Positions 9,867 through 19,678 of a stretch of DNA of 64,000 nucleotides are shown piece after piece. The DNA comes from TM7 phylum sp. oral taxon 348 (GTDB taxonomy: Bacteria > Patescibacteriota > Saccharimonadia > Saccharimonadales > Saccharimonadaceae): positions 1 to 64,000 of the forward strand of contig SDRW01000002.1 in NCBI GenBank assembly GCA_007845485.1, read 5' to 3'. The notes beneath the pieces were generated by a model, which saw nothing but the letters and a program-made list of their open reading frames with translations, did not search any database and was not told where the DNA came from. The number at the start of each line of letters is the position of its first letter. The first letter of the stretch is position 1. The position numbers were made by a program, and so were the translations under genes.

Positions 9867-10583
9867 ATGGCTGTAAAAGTTGATATTAAAGCTTTGCTTG
9901 AGGCTGGCGTTCATTTTGGACATAAGACGAGTCGATGGCATCCAAAAATGGCACCTTACATTCACAGTAAGCGCCAAGATAGCCACATAATAGATTTAGT
10001 GAAGACGGTTGAAGCACTAGACAAGGCATTGCCTTTCTTGACTAAGGTTTCTACATCTAAACCAGTTCTATTTGTGGGTACTAAAAAACAGATTAAGCAA
10101 GTTACTAAGGAGGCTGCTGAATCTGTTAATCAGCCTTATGTTACAGAACGATGGATAGGTGGAATGCTGACCAATGTCTCTACTATTACACGTCAACTTA
10201 AAAAGCTTAAGAATCTTGAAAGACGAATGGCGAGTGGTGACCTAGAAAAGCGTTATAATAAGCTGGAAGTTCAACGCTATCAGGAAGAAATTGATTTGCT
10301 TAATCAAAAATACGGCGGTATCAAAAACATGAATGGCCGCCCAGGTGCTGTAGTGGTAACAGATGTTATTGCTGATGCAAACGCTGTACGTGAAGCTAAG
10401 ACACTAGGTATACCAGTAGTAGCTATTGTTGATACTAATGCAAATCCTGATGGTATTGATTATGTAATTCCTGCTAATGATGATGCGGTTAAAGGTGTAA
10501 AATTACTTTTGGATTATTTTGCTGCAGCTATTAATGAAGGCGCTGGTACAGCTCAAAAGATAGAAAAGAAAGAGGTAAAATAG
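9867..10583 (+). CDS. rpsB: 30S ribosomal protein S2
   Basis: Small-subunit protein S2, 238 aa. It opens with the diagnostic LLEAGVHFGHKTSRWHPKMAPYI block and contains FVGTKKQ, RWIGGMLTN and GIPVVAIVDTNANPDGIDYVIPANDDA. A strong AAAAGGAG SD precedes the ATG. It is followed after 1 nt by tsf, forming the classical rpsB-tsf operon, which ends in a terminator at 11201. Confidence 0.97.
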   Translation: MAVKVDIKALLEAGVHFGHKTSRWHPKMAPYIHSKRQDSHIIDLVKTVEALDKALPFLTKVSTSKPVLFVGTKKQIKQVTKEAAESVNQPYVTERWIGGMLTNVSTITRQLKKLKNLERRMASGDLEKRYNKLEVQRYQEEIDLLNQKYGGIKNMNGRPGAVVVTDVIADANAVREAKTLGIPVVAIVDTNANPDGIDYVIPANDDAVKGVKLLLDYFAAAINEGAGTAQKIEKKEVK

Positions 10584-10584
10584 A

Positions 10585-11181
10585 ATGGGTATTTCACTTG
10601 AAGACATTAAAAAGCTAAAAGAGCTTACGGGTGTAGGTTTAACTGATGCAAAAACTGCATTAATTGAATCTGATGGTAATTTCGATAAAGCACTTGAAGC
10701 TATGCGTAAAAAGGGTCTGACTCGCGCTGAAAAGAAGAGTGATCGTGAAGCTCGCGAAGGTATTATTGAAAGCTATGTTCATAGTGGTAGAATTGGCGTT
10801 GTCTTAGAACTAAATTGCGAAACTGATTTTGTGGCGCGTTTAGATGATTTTAAAAAGCTTGCACACGAACTTGCTATGCAAGTTGCTGCAATGAGTCCGC
10901 GCTATGTAACATCTGATGATATACCAACTAGTGAATATGACCGAGTAAAAGCAGAAAAACTAGAGGCTATTAAAAGTGAAGGCAAGCCTGCTGATATGGC
11001 TGAAAAAATAGTTGAAGGTCAGTTGAAAAAATATTTTGCTGAGCAAGTTTTACTAAGTCAGGCTTATATTTTGGATGATAGTAAAACTGTTCAAGATCAT
11101 ATTAAAGAAGCTATTGCTAAATTGGGTGAAAATATAGTTGTAGGTCAGTTTAAGCGCATAGAACTTGGCGTTAACGAATAG
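10585..11181 (+). CDS. tsf: elongation factor Ts
   Basis: Nucleotide exchange factor for EF-Tu, 198 aa, the short form typical of small genomes. The N-terminal UBA-like region LKELTGVGLTDAKTALIES and the NCETDFVARLDDF core that contacts EF-Tu are conserved. Cotranscribed with rpsB; the start codon follows the rpsB stop almost directly. Confidence 0.96.
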   Translation: MGISLEDIKKLKELTGVGLTDAKTALIESDGNFDKALEAMRKKGLTRAEKKSDREAREGIIESYVHSGRIGVVLELNCETDFVARLDDFKKLAHELAMQVAAMSPRYVTSDDIPTSEYDRVKAEKLEAIKSEGKPADMAEKIVEGQLKKYFAEQVLLSQAYILDDSKTVQDHIKEAIAKLGENIVVGQFKRIELGVNE

Positions 11182-11200
11182 TAAAAATCTAGCTAAAAAT

Positions 11201-11232
11201 CAGCGGGCTTTGTATGGCTCGCTGGTTTTTTT
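11201..11232 (+). terminator. Rho-independent terminator after rpsB-tsf
   Basis: Imperfect CAGCGGGC / GCTCGCTG stem with an 8-nt loop, followed by GTTTTTTT. Confidence 0.85.
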
Positions 11233-11298
11233 ATTAGGCATTAGTGGTATTAAGTTAACTGGTGGTGTATACTAAAAGGAGCTAAAAGAAGAGGAATT

Positions 11299-11853
11299 AT
11301 GTTTGATACTGATATTTATAAAGATAAAATGCAAAATGCCCTAGATCATTTTAGTGAAGAGCTGAAAAAGGTCCGTACTGGTCGTGCTCATGCAAATATG
11401 CTTGACGGTATAGAGATAGAAGCTTACGGGGTAAAAATGCCTCTAAACCAAGTTGCTAATGTTACAGCACCAGAAGCGCAGATGCTGCTTGTCACTCCGT
11501 TTGACCCGAGTAATATTACTGCGATTGAGGCTTCTATTAGAGCAAATGAGGCGCTAGGATTTAATCCTAGTGATGACGGTAGAGTTGTACGTATACCTGT
11601 TCCACCTTTAACAGAAGAACGCCGCAAGCAAATGGTTAGACTAGCTAGCGAGAAAGTCGAAGATGTGAGGATTTCAATGCGTAATATTCGCCAAGATGCC
11701 TTGAAAGAAGCTAAAAATCTTAAAGAAAACAAAGAGCTTTCGGAAGATGATTTGAAGCTTATTGAAAAGGAAATTGATAAATTGATGAGCGAAATGCAAA
11801 CTAAGATTGATGCTATTTTCGATTCCAAGAAGAAAGAGATTTTAACTGTATAA
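11299..11853 (+). CDS. frr: ribosome recycling factor
   Basis: RRF (184 aa) splits post-termination ribosomes with EF-G. The motifs KVRTGRAHANMLDGI, YG...PLNQVANV and VRIPVPPLTEERRKQ are diagnostic. A TATACT box and GAGGA SD precede it. Its stop overlaps the uppS start by one base, so it begins the frr-uppS-rseP operon. Confidence 0.96.
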   Translation: MFDTDIYKDKMQNALDHFSEELKKVRTGRAHANMLDGIEIEAYGVKMPLNQVANVTAPEAQMLLVTPFDPSNITAIEASIRANEALGFNPSDDGRVVRIPVPPLTEERRKQMVRLASEKVEDVRISMRNIRQDALKEAKNLKENKELSEDDLKLIEKEIDKLMSEMQTKIDAIFDSKKKEILTV

Positions 11854-12548
11854 TGCAAAATAGTCCAGCTCCGTGTAAACATATTGGTTATATTGTTGAT
11901 GGTAATCGCCGTTGGGCGAAATATCATGGTTTACCAGCTTACGAAGGGCATTTGGCTGGATATAATACAATAAAAGATGTCGCTAAAGCTACTTTTGATG
12001 CTGGGGTAGAGTATGTAAGCGCTTACGTATTTAGTACTGAAAATTGGCAAAGGACTAAGGGCGAAGTTAAGCATTTAATGGGCCTAGTTTTGCGTTTATT
12101 GACAGATGATTTACCAGAATTTGAAAGACACAATATTCGGTTGAAAATACTTGGTTCGCGCGATGGAGTTGATGTGAAGATTCTATCGGCAATAGATAAT
12201 GCTGAATCTAAAACTGCAAATAATCATTCTGGTACGTTAGCGCTGTGTTTTAATTATGGTGGCCAACTAGAAATTGCAGATGCTTGTAAAAAGATTATAA
12301 ATAAGGGTATATCTGCTGATAAAATCACGCCAGAGTTGATTGCTAATAATCTATACTGTCCTGATATTCCCTCTCTTGATCTCGTTGTACGTACTAGTGG
12401 TGAACAGCGAATTAGTAATTTTATGTTGTGGCGCGCAGCGTATAGCGAATTTATGTTTATAGACAAGCCGTGGCCAGACATGACAAAAGAAGACGTAGGT
12501 TTGATATTAAATAATTTTTCCAGTAGAAGTAGGAGATTTGGAAAATAA
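11853..12548 (+). CDS. uppS: isoprenyl (undecaprenyl) diphosphate synthase
   Basis: cis-Prenyltransferase making the C55 lipid carrier for cell-wall synthesis. The active-site DGNRRWAK (Asp16) near the N-terminus, FSTENWQR and the C-terminal LVVRTSGEQRISNFMLWRAAYSEF block are all present. It overlaps frr and rseP by one base at each side, indicating tight translational coupling. uppP (18362) recycles the same carrier. Confidence 0.95.
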   Translation: MQNSPAPCKHIGYIVDGNRRWAKYHGLPAYEGHLAGYNTIKDVAKATFDAGVEYVSAYVFSTENWQRTKGEVKHLMGLVLRLLTDDLPEFERHNIRLKILGSRDGVDVKILSAIDNAESKTANNHSGTLALCFNYGGQLEIADACKKIINKGISADKITPELIANNLYCPDIPSLDLVVRTSGEQRISNFMLWRAAYSEFMFIDKPWPDMTKEDVGLILNNFSSRSRRFGK

Positions 12549-13711
12549 TGATAATAGGAATAATTATCGGATTAATTGTTTTGACGCTTTTAGTGGCGGC
12601 TCATGAACTTGGTCATGCGATTGTAGCGCGCCGAAACGGTGTTATTGTTGAAGAATATGCTCTTGGCTTTCCACCAAAGGCAATTGGAAAAAAAGTTAAG
12701 AAGAGCTTTTTAGGCAAAAATGTTGAGTACCGTATAAACTGGCTTCCTCTTGGAGGATATGTGCGTATGAAAGGCGAATACGATGCTTCTAATAAAAAAG
12801 GTGATTATGGTGCCGCTAGTTATTGGGCAAAAACTAAAATTTTATTTGCAGGCGTAGCTGTTAACTGGCTAGTTGCTGCTTTAATTTTAACTGTTTTAGC
12901 TTGGATAGGACTACCTAAGATTGTAGATAATCAATTTTCTATAAATGGTGACTCTCGAACCGTTATATTTGAGCCAGGTGAGGTTAGTATCGCTTCAGTT
13001 GTATCAAAATCTATCGCTGAAAAAAATGATATAAAAACTGGCGATAAACTTATTAGGGTAAATAATCAAAAGGTAGAATCTGCTGCTGCTGTATCTAGAT
13101 TAATCAAAGAGAGTTCAGATAATTCTAATAAAATTACTATTGAAATTGAGCGCTCAGGTAATAAAATTACTAAAGTTGCGCCTATTGGTAAGGGAGAAAA
13201 ACTTGGTATAGCTATGGGTGAACGTAAGGCGCGCGAGATGCTTTACAGTACATGGTCGGCACCTATTGTAGGTGTGGGTACGACATTACAATTTACAGGT
13301 ATGACCTTTACGGGGGTTGGAAATATACTGGGTAAGTTGGTGACTGGTATAGTTGATAAATTTAATTCAAGCGAGATTGTGCGCAATGGAGCATCTCAGA
13401 AGCTAAATGAAGTTAGCCAAAGTGTCACTGGTCCAGTAGGGATCTTGGGCGTAATTTTTCCACAAGCTGGTCAGATGGGACTGCAGATGATATTATTTTT
13501 GGCGGCTATAATCTCTATAAGTTTAGCCGTTATGAATGTTCTGCCTATACCAGCGCTTGATGGTGGGCGTTGGCTTGTGATGACTATTTATAAGTTGTGC
13601 GGGAAAGTATTAACTAAAGAACGTGAAGAAAATATCCAAGCGATAGGTATGATAATTTTGCTTGCTCTAATGGTGGTAATAACCTATTTGGATTTTACTA
13701 AGTTAAAATAA
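12548..13711 (+). CDS. rseP: RseP-like site-2 intramembrane metalloprotease
   Basis: M50 family zinc protease that cleaves membrane-embedded substrates. The first helix carries HELGH (His19, Glu20, His23), a PDZ domain lies around residues 145-220, and the second zinc-binding motif is PALDGGRW near the C-terminus. At 387 aa it is normal length. The position after uppS matches the frr-uppS-(cdsA)-rseP order of many bacteria; cdsA is absent here. Confidence 0.93.
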   Translation: MIIGIIIGLIVLTLLVAAHELGHAIVARRNGVIVEEYALGFPPKAIGKKVKKSFLGKNVEYRINWLPLGGYVRMKGEYDASNKKGDYGAASYWAKTKILFAGVAVNWLVAALILTVLAWIGLPKIVDNQFSINGDSRTVIFEPGEVSIASVVSKSIAEKNDIKTGDKLIRVNNQKVESAAAVSRLIKESSDNSNKITIEIERSGNKITKVAPIGKGEKLGIAMGERKAREMLYSTWSAPIVGVGTTLQFTGMTFTGVGNILGKLVTGIVDKFNSSEIVRNGASQKLNEVSQSVTGPVGILGVIFPQAGQMGLQMILFLAAIISISLAVMNVLPIPALDGGRWLVMTIYKLCGKVLTKEREENIQAIGMIILLALMVVITYLDFTKLK

Positions 13712-13713
13712 TT

Positions 13714-14532
13714 ATGCACAAGAAAGATTCTATAAAAAATCCTATTCATAATAAAATTAATCGATCTAAAAAATCTCCACATATTAGAGTTGGCATGTGT
13801 GTGGCGTACTGTATTTGGGTTATTACAGTATTTGTGGCAGTAAATTACATAACTAGCGCAATTATAGGATTGATAGTTCGCTTTGGTCATGGAGATTGGC
13901 TAGGCAATGCTAACGTTGCACAAACTTTAGCATCTGTTTTTATTTATGTAGTTACAATTACTATAGCGATCTATTTTCCTTATAAACTATTTCATGATAA
14001 AACAGGGATAAAAGATCTAGGTATAAAAAGAAAACTACCAAACTGGGTAGATGTAGGTTTAGCGCCAATTGCTTATTTTGCATCGTTACTCTGCATATTT
14101 GGAGTTATGTATTTAATTAAGCAATTTATACCTGGTTTTAATATTGAACAGCGGCAGCAAGTTGGATTTAATCCTTCAACAATCACCACACAGTTTGAAC
14201 TAATTTTAGTTTATTTTACTTTGGCTGTTTTAGCTCCAGTCGCAGAAGAGACCTTGTTTAGAGGGTATTTGTTTGGTAAGATACGTCGTTATTTTTCAGT
14301 AGTACCGACTGTATTTATTACTGCATTTATTTTTAGCGTAATGCATTTGGGAGTTGGTTTTTTGACTGATTTACAGTGGAATGTAGCTTTGGCTACTTTT
14401 GTACTTGGTATTACCCTTGGGTGGTTGCGCGCAGCTACTGATAATTTATGGGCTAGTATAGTTCTACATATGTTACAGAATACGGTAGCTTTCTTGCTTT
14501 TATTTGCAGTACCTTTCACTGTAGGTAGATAG
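13714..14532 (+). CDS. CPBP family intramembrane protease
   Basis: A 272-aa polytopic protein with the CPBP (Abi/CAAX protease) signature EETLFRG and downstream His motifs (FSVMHLG and HMLQN). These would form the intramembrane metal site. Six or more hydrophobic segments are evident. It starts 2 nt after rseP, so it is probably the last gene of that operon. The substrate is unknown. Confidence 0.88.
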   Translation: MHKKDSIKNPIHNKINRSKKSPHIRVGMCVAYCIWVITVFVAVNYITSAIIGLIVRFGHGDWLGNANVAQTLASVFIYVVTITIAIYFPYKLFHDKTGIKDLGIKRKLPNWVDVGLAPIAYFASLLCIFGVMYLIKQFIPGFNIEQRQQVGFNPSTITTQFELILVYFTLAVLAPVAEETLFRGYLFGKIRRYFSVVPTVFITAFIFSVMHLGVGFLTDLQWNVALATFVLGITLGWLRAATDNLWASIVLHMLQNTVAFLLLFAVPFTVGR

Positions 14533-14538
14533 TTTTGG

Positions 14539-14553
14539 TATAATAGGTATATT
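14539..14553 (+). promoter_or_regulatory. leaderless -10 box for proS
   Basis: TATAAT at 14539-14544 ends 9 nt before the ATG, with no SD between, so the transcript probably starts at or beside the start codon. Confidence 0.6.
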
Positions 14554-16260
14554 ATGAGAAGGACAGAGCTATTTACTAAGACTAATAAGACATCTCCATC
14601 TGGAGAGGTCTCAAAGAACGCACAGCTATTAATTAGAGCTGGATTTATTGCAAAAGAAATGGCTGGAGTCTATGCATTTTTGCCCTTGGGTTTGAAAGTT
14701 GTCGAAAATATCAAAAGCATTGTTCGTGAAGAAATGAATAAAATTGGCAGCAAAGAGCTACTTATGACAAATCTTCAGCGCAAGGAAGTCTGGGAAAAAA
14801 CTAATCGTTGGAATGATGATATTGTTGACATTTGGTTTAAAACTAAACTAAAAGATGATACAGAAGTTGGTTTGGGTTGGAGCCACGAAGAGCCAATTGT
14901 TAATATGATGCGCCAGTTTATTCGCAGCTATAAAGATTTGCCAGTTAGTGTATATCAATTCCAAAATAAAATGCGTAATGAATTGCGTGCAAAAAGTGGT
15001 ATTATGCGTGGGCGTGAATTTGTTATGAAAGATATGTATTCATTTCATGCTACTAAAGAAGATCTAGAAGAATATTATCATAAAGTCATGGAGGCTTATA
15101 AACAGTGTTACAGACGCTTGGGTGTTGGTGATGATACATATGTTACGTTTGCTTCTGGCGGTGCGTTTACTAAATTTAGCCACGAATTCCAGACTGTTTG
15201 TGATGCAGGTGAAGATGATATCTATATAGTACCAAGTATGAATATTGCTTATAATGCAGAAATTGCGCCAGTTAAGGTATCTGCTAATCCCGCCGCTAAT
15301 GAGTCTTTAAAGCAGCTAGAGATTCTTGATGATGAATCTGTTATTGGAGCCGAATCTCTTATTAAGACATTGGATATTCCAATAACATCAAGTACTAAAT
15401 CAATGTTTTATGATACTGATAGAGGCTTAATTTTAGCGGTAGTGCGTGCTGATTATACTATCAATGAAGATAAATTAAAAACAGTAGCTGATGTAGAATG
15501 GCTAAAACTAGCTTCTGCAGATTCTGTTGAAGATGCTACTGGTGCTAAACTCGGTTTTTCTGGCTTATATAATTTACCTATGGGTCCAGATATTAGATTA
15601 ATCGTTGATGATTCATGCCGTGATATGGTTAATTTTGAAACTGGAGCTAATAAAACGGGGCAACATGCCTATAATGTTAATTGGGAGAGAGACGTACCTA
15701 TGCCAGATCAATTCTTTGATATTAAGCTGGTGCGCGATGGTGACATATCTCCAGAAACAGGCGAACCATATATCCGCAAAAGAACGGCGGAAGTTGGTAA
15801 TATATTTAATTTTGGAAGTCAAAAGACTGATGAAATGGAGCTGTATTATACTGATTCAAAAGGTGAACAGAAATCAATATTTTTAGGCTCTTATGGAATA
15901 GGTATAACCAGGATTATGGGTGTAATTGCTGAAAAACTTTCTGACGAAAAAGGGTTGGTTTGGCCTGTTGATATTGCTCCAGCTAAAGTTTACTTAGTTA
16001 GTATTGGTAGTGGAGATGCCATCAAAGAAGCTGATAGGCTTTATGAATTAATGAAAATCAAAGGTATAGAGGTTATTTATGATGACCGCAATGTACGCCC
16101 TGGCGAAAAATTTACCGATGGAGAATTAATGGGTATTCCACATATGGTTACTGTTAGTGATCGTTTAATTAAGACTGGTAATTTTGAACATAAGTTACGT
16201 TCAACGGGTGAAGTTAGTTTATTGACACAAGACGAGCTATTTGATACTATTTCACAATAG
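14554..16260 (+). CDS. proS: prolyl-tRNA synthetase
   Basis: Class II aaRS charging tRNA-Pro, 568 aa. Motif 2 is seen in FQNKMRNELRAKSGIMRGREFVMKD, motif 3 in GSYGIGITRIMGV, and the C-terminal anticodon-binding domain begins near LVWPVDIAPAKVYLV. The INS editing region between motifs 2 and 3 (about residues 230-400) is present, so it is a bacterial-type ProRS. Confidence 0.96.
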   Translation: MRRTELFTKTNKTSPSGEVSKNAQLLIRAGFIAKEMAGVYAFLPLGLKVVENIKSIVREEMNKIGSKELLMTNLQRKEVWEKTNRWNDDIVDIWFKTKLKDDTEVGLGWSHEEPIVNMMRQFIRSYKDLPVSVYQFQNKMRNELRAKSGIMRGREFVMKDMYSFHATKEDLEEYYHKVMEAYKQCYRRLGVGDDTYVTFASGGAFTKFSHEFQTVCDAGEDDIYIVPSMNIAYNAEIAPVKVSANPAANESLKQLEILDDESVIGAESLIKTLDIPITSSTKSMFYDTDRGLILAVVRADYTINEDKLKTVADVEWLKLASADSVEDATGAKLGFSGLYNLPMGPDIRLIVDDSCRDMVNFETGANKTGQHAYNVNWERDVPMPDQFFDIKLVRDGDISPETGEPYIRKRTAEVGNIFNFGSQKTDEMELYYTDSKGEQKSIFLGSYGIGITRIMGVIAEKLSDEKGLVWPVDIAPAKVYLVSIGSGDAIKEADRLYELMKIKGIEVIYDDRNVRPGEKFTDGELMGIPHMVTVSDRLIKTGNFEHKLRSTGEVSLLTQDELFDTISQ

Positions 16261-16305
16261 ATTGACCAGGCTTTATAATAACTTGTTAAATGAAGGGGAA
16301 TTAAT

Positions 16306-16761
16306 ATGAATAAGGTGTATCAGATTACCGAAGCTGGTAAAAATGAGCTGAAAGACGAACTTGAAACGCTAAAAGGTCGACGTGGTGAAATTGCTGAAAA
16401 GATTGCTGAAGCACGCGATTATGGCGACCTAAGTGAAAATGCTGAATATGATGCTGCACGTGAAGAGCAGGGTATAGTTGAAACCCGTATTGCAGAGATC
16501 GAAAATATATTACAGAATGCGGCTATCATTACGGGTGGAATAAGTGGTCAGGTTGGCTTGGGTTCTGTGGTTGAGCTTATGACAGGTTCTAAAACTGCGG
16601 TTTATACTGTTGTTGGTCCAGTTGAGGCTGATCCTCTTGAAGGAAAAGTAAGTAATGAATCGCCTATAGGTGCAGCTTTGATGGGTAAAAAAGTTGATGA
16701 TACAGTAGAAATAAATACACCTAAAGGTAAACTAGAATACAAAATTATTTCCATTAAATAG
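16306..16761 (+). CDS. greA: transcription elongation factor GreA
   Basis: Rescues backtracked RNA polymerase by stimulating transcript cleavage. The N-terminal coiled coil contains the acidic tip ARDYGDLSENAEYDAAREEQ. The C-terminal FKBP-like domain follows and includes SPIGAALMGKKVDDTVEI. 151 aa, normal. An AAGGGG SD and a TATAAT (16274-16279) precede it. Confidence 0.96.
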   Translation: MNKVYQITEAGKNELKDELETLKGRRGEIAEKIAEARDYGDLSENAEYDAAREEQGIVETRIAEIENILQNAAIITGGISGQVGLGSVVELMTGSKTAVYTVVGPVEADPLEGKVSNESPIGAALMGKKVDDTVEINTPKGKLEYKIISIK

Positions 16762-16833
16762 TTAATAATAGTAACTATATACTTATCTGTATGCTTGAGG
16801 TAAGTTGTTATCTGATGTATACTTAACCTAATT

Positions 16834-18339
16834 ATGGCAACATTACAAGACTACAGAAATGAAAGATTACGCAAATTAGAAGAACTACACAAGCTTGGTA
16901 TAGATCCATACCCAGCTAGAAGCGAGCGCACACATACATGTTATCAGATCGTTAATGATTTTGAAAATCTAGAAGGTAAAGAAGTGTCCGTAGTTGGACG
17001 CGTGATGAATCTGCGTAAATTTGGTAAATTAGCTTTCATAGTTTTAAGAGACTCAAGTGGACAGGTTCAGCTATTTTTACATGGTCCAGATGTAACTGAG
17101 CTGGATGCTAAGCGCGGTATTCTAGGTATGAAACAATTATCTTTGCTAGATTCTGGAGACTATTTGCAGGCAACTGGTATTGTTATAAAAACTAAGACAG
17201 GTGAGATATCTGTTGGCGTTCGTGAGTTGCGTTTATTAACAAAGTCACTTAGACCTATACCAGAAAAACTTGAGAATAAAGAAGAACGTTTCCGCCGTCG
17301 ATATCTTGATATGAATGTTAATCAAGAAGTTCGCCAGCGATTTATTCGCCGTAGCAAATTTTGGCAGGCGACCCGCGACTTCTTGAATAATAATGGATTT
17401 ATTGAAATTAACACGCCAGTCCTTGAATATACGACTGGAGGTGCTGATGCTAACCCATTTGTAACTTATATGGACGCTTTGGATAAGCAACAATTTTATT
17501 TGCGAATTAGCCAGGAGCTACCGCTAAAAAGATTGATTGGTGCTGGTTTTGAAAAGGTTTATGATCTAGGTCCACGTTTCAGAAATGAAAGTTATTCAGA
17601 TGAACATTTACCTGAACATATTGCTATGGAGTGGTATGCTGCCTACTGGGACTGGCAGAAGGGGCGTAGTTTTATGGAGGATATGTATAAATATGTTCTC
17701 AAGGAAACTTTTGGTACACTTAAGTTCAATATTAAAGGATTTGATATCGACATGGGCAGAGCGTGGGAAGTTTGGGATTATGCCGAAGTAATTGCTAAAC
17801 ATTATAATATTGATGTATATAATACAACTATGGAAGAGGTTGCTAAAAAACTTAAGGAAAATAATCTTGAAGTTAAAAAGACTGATTCAATTCCACGAGG
17901 AATTGACAAGCTTTGGAAAGATATCCGCAAGGATGTTGCTGGACCAGTTTGGCTTGTAAATACTCCAAAATTTATTTCGCCTTTAGCTAAATCTAATATA
18001 GATAATCCTCTTGCTGTTGAGCGTTTTCAGCCTGTAATTGCTGGTACTGAGCTAGGTAATGGCTATTCTGAGTTGAATGATCCGATTGATCAACTTAATC
18101 GCTTTACTGAACAGCAGGCGATGCGTGATGCTGGCGATGATGAAGCAATGATGCTTGATATTGATTTTGTGGAAATGCTGGAATACGGAATGACTCCTAC
18201 TTGTGGTTGGGGATATTCAGAGCGTGTTTTTTGGACTTTTGAGGGTGTAACTGCACGTGAGGGTGTGCCTTTTCCTCATTTAAAGCATGAAATTGATGAA
18301 TCTACTAAAGCAATTTATTCTAATCTAAATTTAAACTAA
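16834..18339 (+). CDS. lysS: lysyl-tRNA synthetase, class II
   Basis: A 501-aa class II LysRS. The N-terminal OB-fold (about 55-145) contains VVGRVMNLRKFGKLAFIVLRD. Motif 2 appears as YDLGPRFRNE and motif 3 begins near GMTPTCGWGYSERV. Motif 3 normally reads GxGxGIDR; here it is GWGYSERVFWTF, which departs from the common form. The ATG is 10 nt after TATACT (16818-16823) without SD. Confidence 0.93.
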   Translation: MATLQDYRNERLRKLEELHKLGIDPYPARSERTHTCYQIVNDFENLEGKEVSVVGRVMNLRKFGKLAFIVLRDSSGQVQLFLHGPDVTELDAKRGILGMKQLSLLDSGDYLQATGIVIKTKTGEISVGVRELRLLTKSLRPIPEKLENKEERFRRRYLDMNVNQEVRQRFIRRSKFWQATRDFLNNNGFIEINTPVLEYTTGGADANPFVTYMDALDKQQFYLRISQELPLKRLIGAGFEKVYDLGPRFRNESYSDEHLPEHIAMEWYAAYWDWQKGRSFMEDMYKYVLKETFGTLKFNIKGFDIDMGRAWEVWDYAEVIAKHYNIDVYNTTMEEVAKKLKENNLEVKKTDSIPRGIDKLWKDIRKDVAGPVWLVNTPKFISPLAKSNIDNPLAVERFQPVIAGTELGNGYSELNDPIDQLNRFTEQQAMRDAGDDEAMMLDIDFVEMLEYGMTPTCGWGYSERVFWTFEGVTAREGVPFPHLKHEIDESTKAIYSNLNLN

Positions 18340-18348
18340 ACTATGTGC

Positions 18349-18361
18349 TAAAATAAGACAT
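18349..18361 (+). promoter_or_regulatory. leaderless -10 box for uppP
   Basis: TAAAAT at 18349-18354 ends 7 nt before the ATG; no SD is present. Confidence 0.5.
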
Positions 18362-19198
18362 ATGCAGGTGTGGCACGCTATTATTCTGGGTATAATTGAA
18401 GGTATTACTGAGTTTTTACCTATATCTAGTACAGGACATTTAACTATAGCTGAAAAAATGCTAGGGTACTCTATCAGCGATTCTAGTATTACAGCATTTA
18501 CTGCAATTATTCAAAGTGGTGCAGTTTTGGCGACTGTGGTCTATTTTTGGAAAGATATTTCGCGGGTTTTAATGGCATGGATGCGTGGTTTATTTGTAAA
18601 TAAATATCGCAAAAATAGTGATTATAAATATGGCTGGGCTATAATAATAGGTTCTATACCTATAGCTATAGTCGGTATCTTATTTAAAGATGAGATTGAA
18701 ACGGTTTTGCGTAGTTTATGGTTTGTTGCAATAGCCTTAATTCTATGGAGTTTAGTTATGTGGTGGGCAGATAAAAAGGCTAAGCAAAATCTACATGAAG
18801 AAGATATAACTTGGCGTGATACGTTAGCGGTTGGAATAGCGCAGTGTTTGGCGTTAATACCTGGTGTGTCTCGTAGTGGTGCGACGATGTCGGCTGGTTT
18901 ATTGCGTAATTTTGATAGAGTGGCTGTTACAAAACTTAGCTTTTTCTTAAGTATACCAGCTCTCTCGGCAGCGGGTATTTTACAGATAATAAGTAAGCAT
19001 TCTGCTATAGGGGCTAGCGTGGGATGGACTGCAACTATAATCGCAACCTTAATTTCTTTTGTTGTAGCTTATATTTCTGTGGCTTGGTTGCTAAAATTCG
19101 TAGCTAAACATGATTACTCGGTATTCATTTGGTATAGAGTTATTGTAGGAGTATTACTACTTATAGCTTTAGCTACTAATTTTATTAGTGCAAATTAG
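18362..19198 (+). CDS. uppP: undecaprenyl-diphosphatase (BacA type)
   Basis: Integral membrane phosphatase that recycles undecaprenyl diphosphate for wall synthesis. The two conserved blocks GITEFLPISSTGHL and PGVSRSGATMSAGL are intact, and about eight hydrophobic segments are seen in 278 aa. Monocistronic with an apparent leaderless start. Confidence 0.95.
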   Translation: MQVWHAIILGIIEGITEFLPISSTGHLTIAEKMLGYSISDSSITAFTAIIQSGAVLATVVYFWKDISRVLMAWMRGLFVNKYRKNSDYKYGWAIIIGSIPIAIVGILFKDEIETVLRSLWFVAIALILWSLVMWWADKKAKQNLHEEDITWRDTLAVGIAQCLALIPGVSRSGATMSAGLLRNFDRVAVTKLSFFLSIPALSAAGILQIISKHSAIGASVGWTATIIATLISFVVAYISVAWLLKFVAKHDYSVFIWYRVIVGVLLLIALATNFISAN

Positions 19199-19241
19199 AT
19201 TTAGCTTTAGTATTGACGATGCGTAAAATATTTATTAATAC

Positions 19242-19276
19242 TTGACAATATTTACTACTTTGTATAACATAGAACT
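19242..19276 (+). promoter_or_regulatory. promoter of the padR-pspC-ABC operon
   Basis: TTGACA (19242-19247) and TATAAC (19263-19268) are separated by 15 nt. The -10 ends 8 nt before the ATG, so the transcript is probably leaderless. Confidence 0.55.
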
Positions 19277-19678
19277 ATGAAAGAAGATAGTAATAATAAA
19301 GATAATACAGCTGGAACTGATCAACAGTATCAAAAGGCTGTTAGTTACGCTGATAATTTATCTATTCAGTTACGTAAGGGCTTTATTGCTTATTGCGTAT
19401 TGGTAATTTGCGCGCAGCGTCCACATTATACTGGCGATATAATTAAAGTATTAAGAGAAGCGGAAATGGTGGTAGTTGAGGGGACTGTATATCCGTTACT
19501 AAGTCGTTTGTATAAAGATGGTCTATTAAAATATGAATGGCAGGAGTCTGAACAAGGCCCACCGCGCAAGTATTATGAAACAACTGAACTTGGCGAATAC
19601 ACTTGTCGGGAGCTAAAAAATCATCTAAAAAAACTAAATTTAACGCTAAAAGCTTTGGAGAAAGGATCTAAAAAATGA
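19277..19678 (+). CDS. PadR family transcriptional regulator
   Basis: A 133-aa winged-helix protein. VEGTVYPLLSRLYKDGLLKYEW is the PadR recognition-helix region, followed by GPPRKYYETTELGEY (wing) and a C-terminal dimerisation helix. It overlaps the next gene by 4 bp. PadR proteins commonly repress linked transporter operons, so it probably controls the downstream PspC/ABC genes. Confidence 0.9.
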   Translation: MKEDSNNKDNTAGTDQQYQKAVSYADNLSIQLRKGFIAYCVLVICAQRPHYTGDIIKVLREAEMVVVEGTVYPLLSRLYKDGLLKYEWQESEQGPPRKYYETTELGEYTCRELKNHLKKLNLTLKALEKGSKK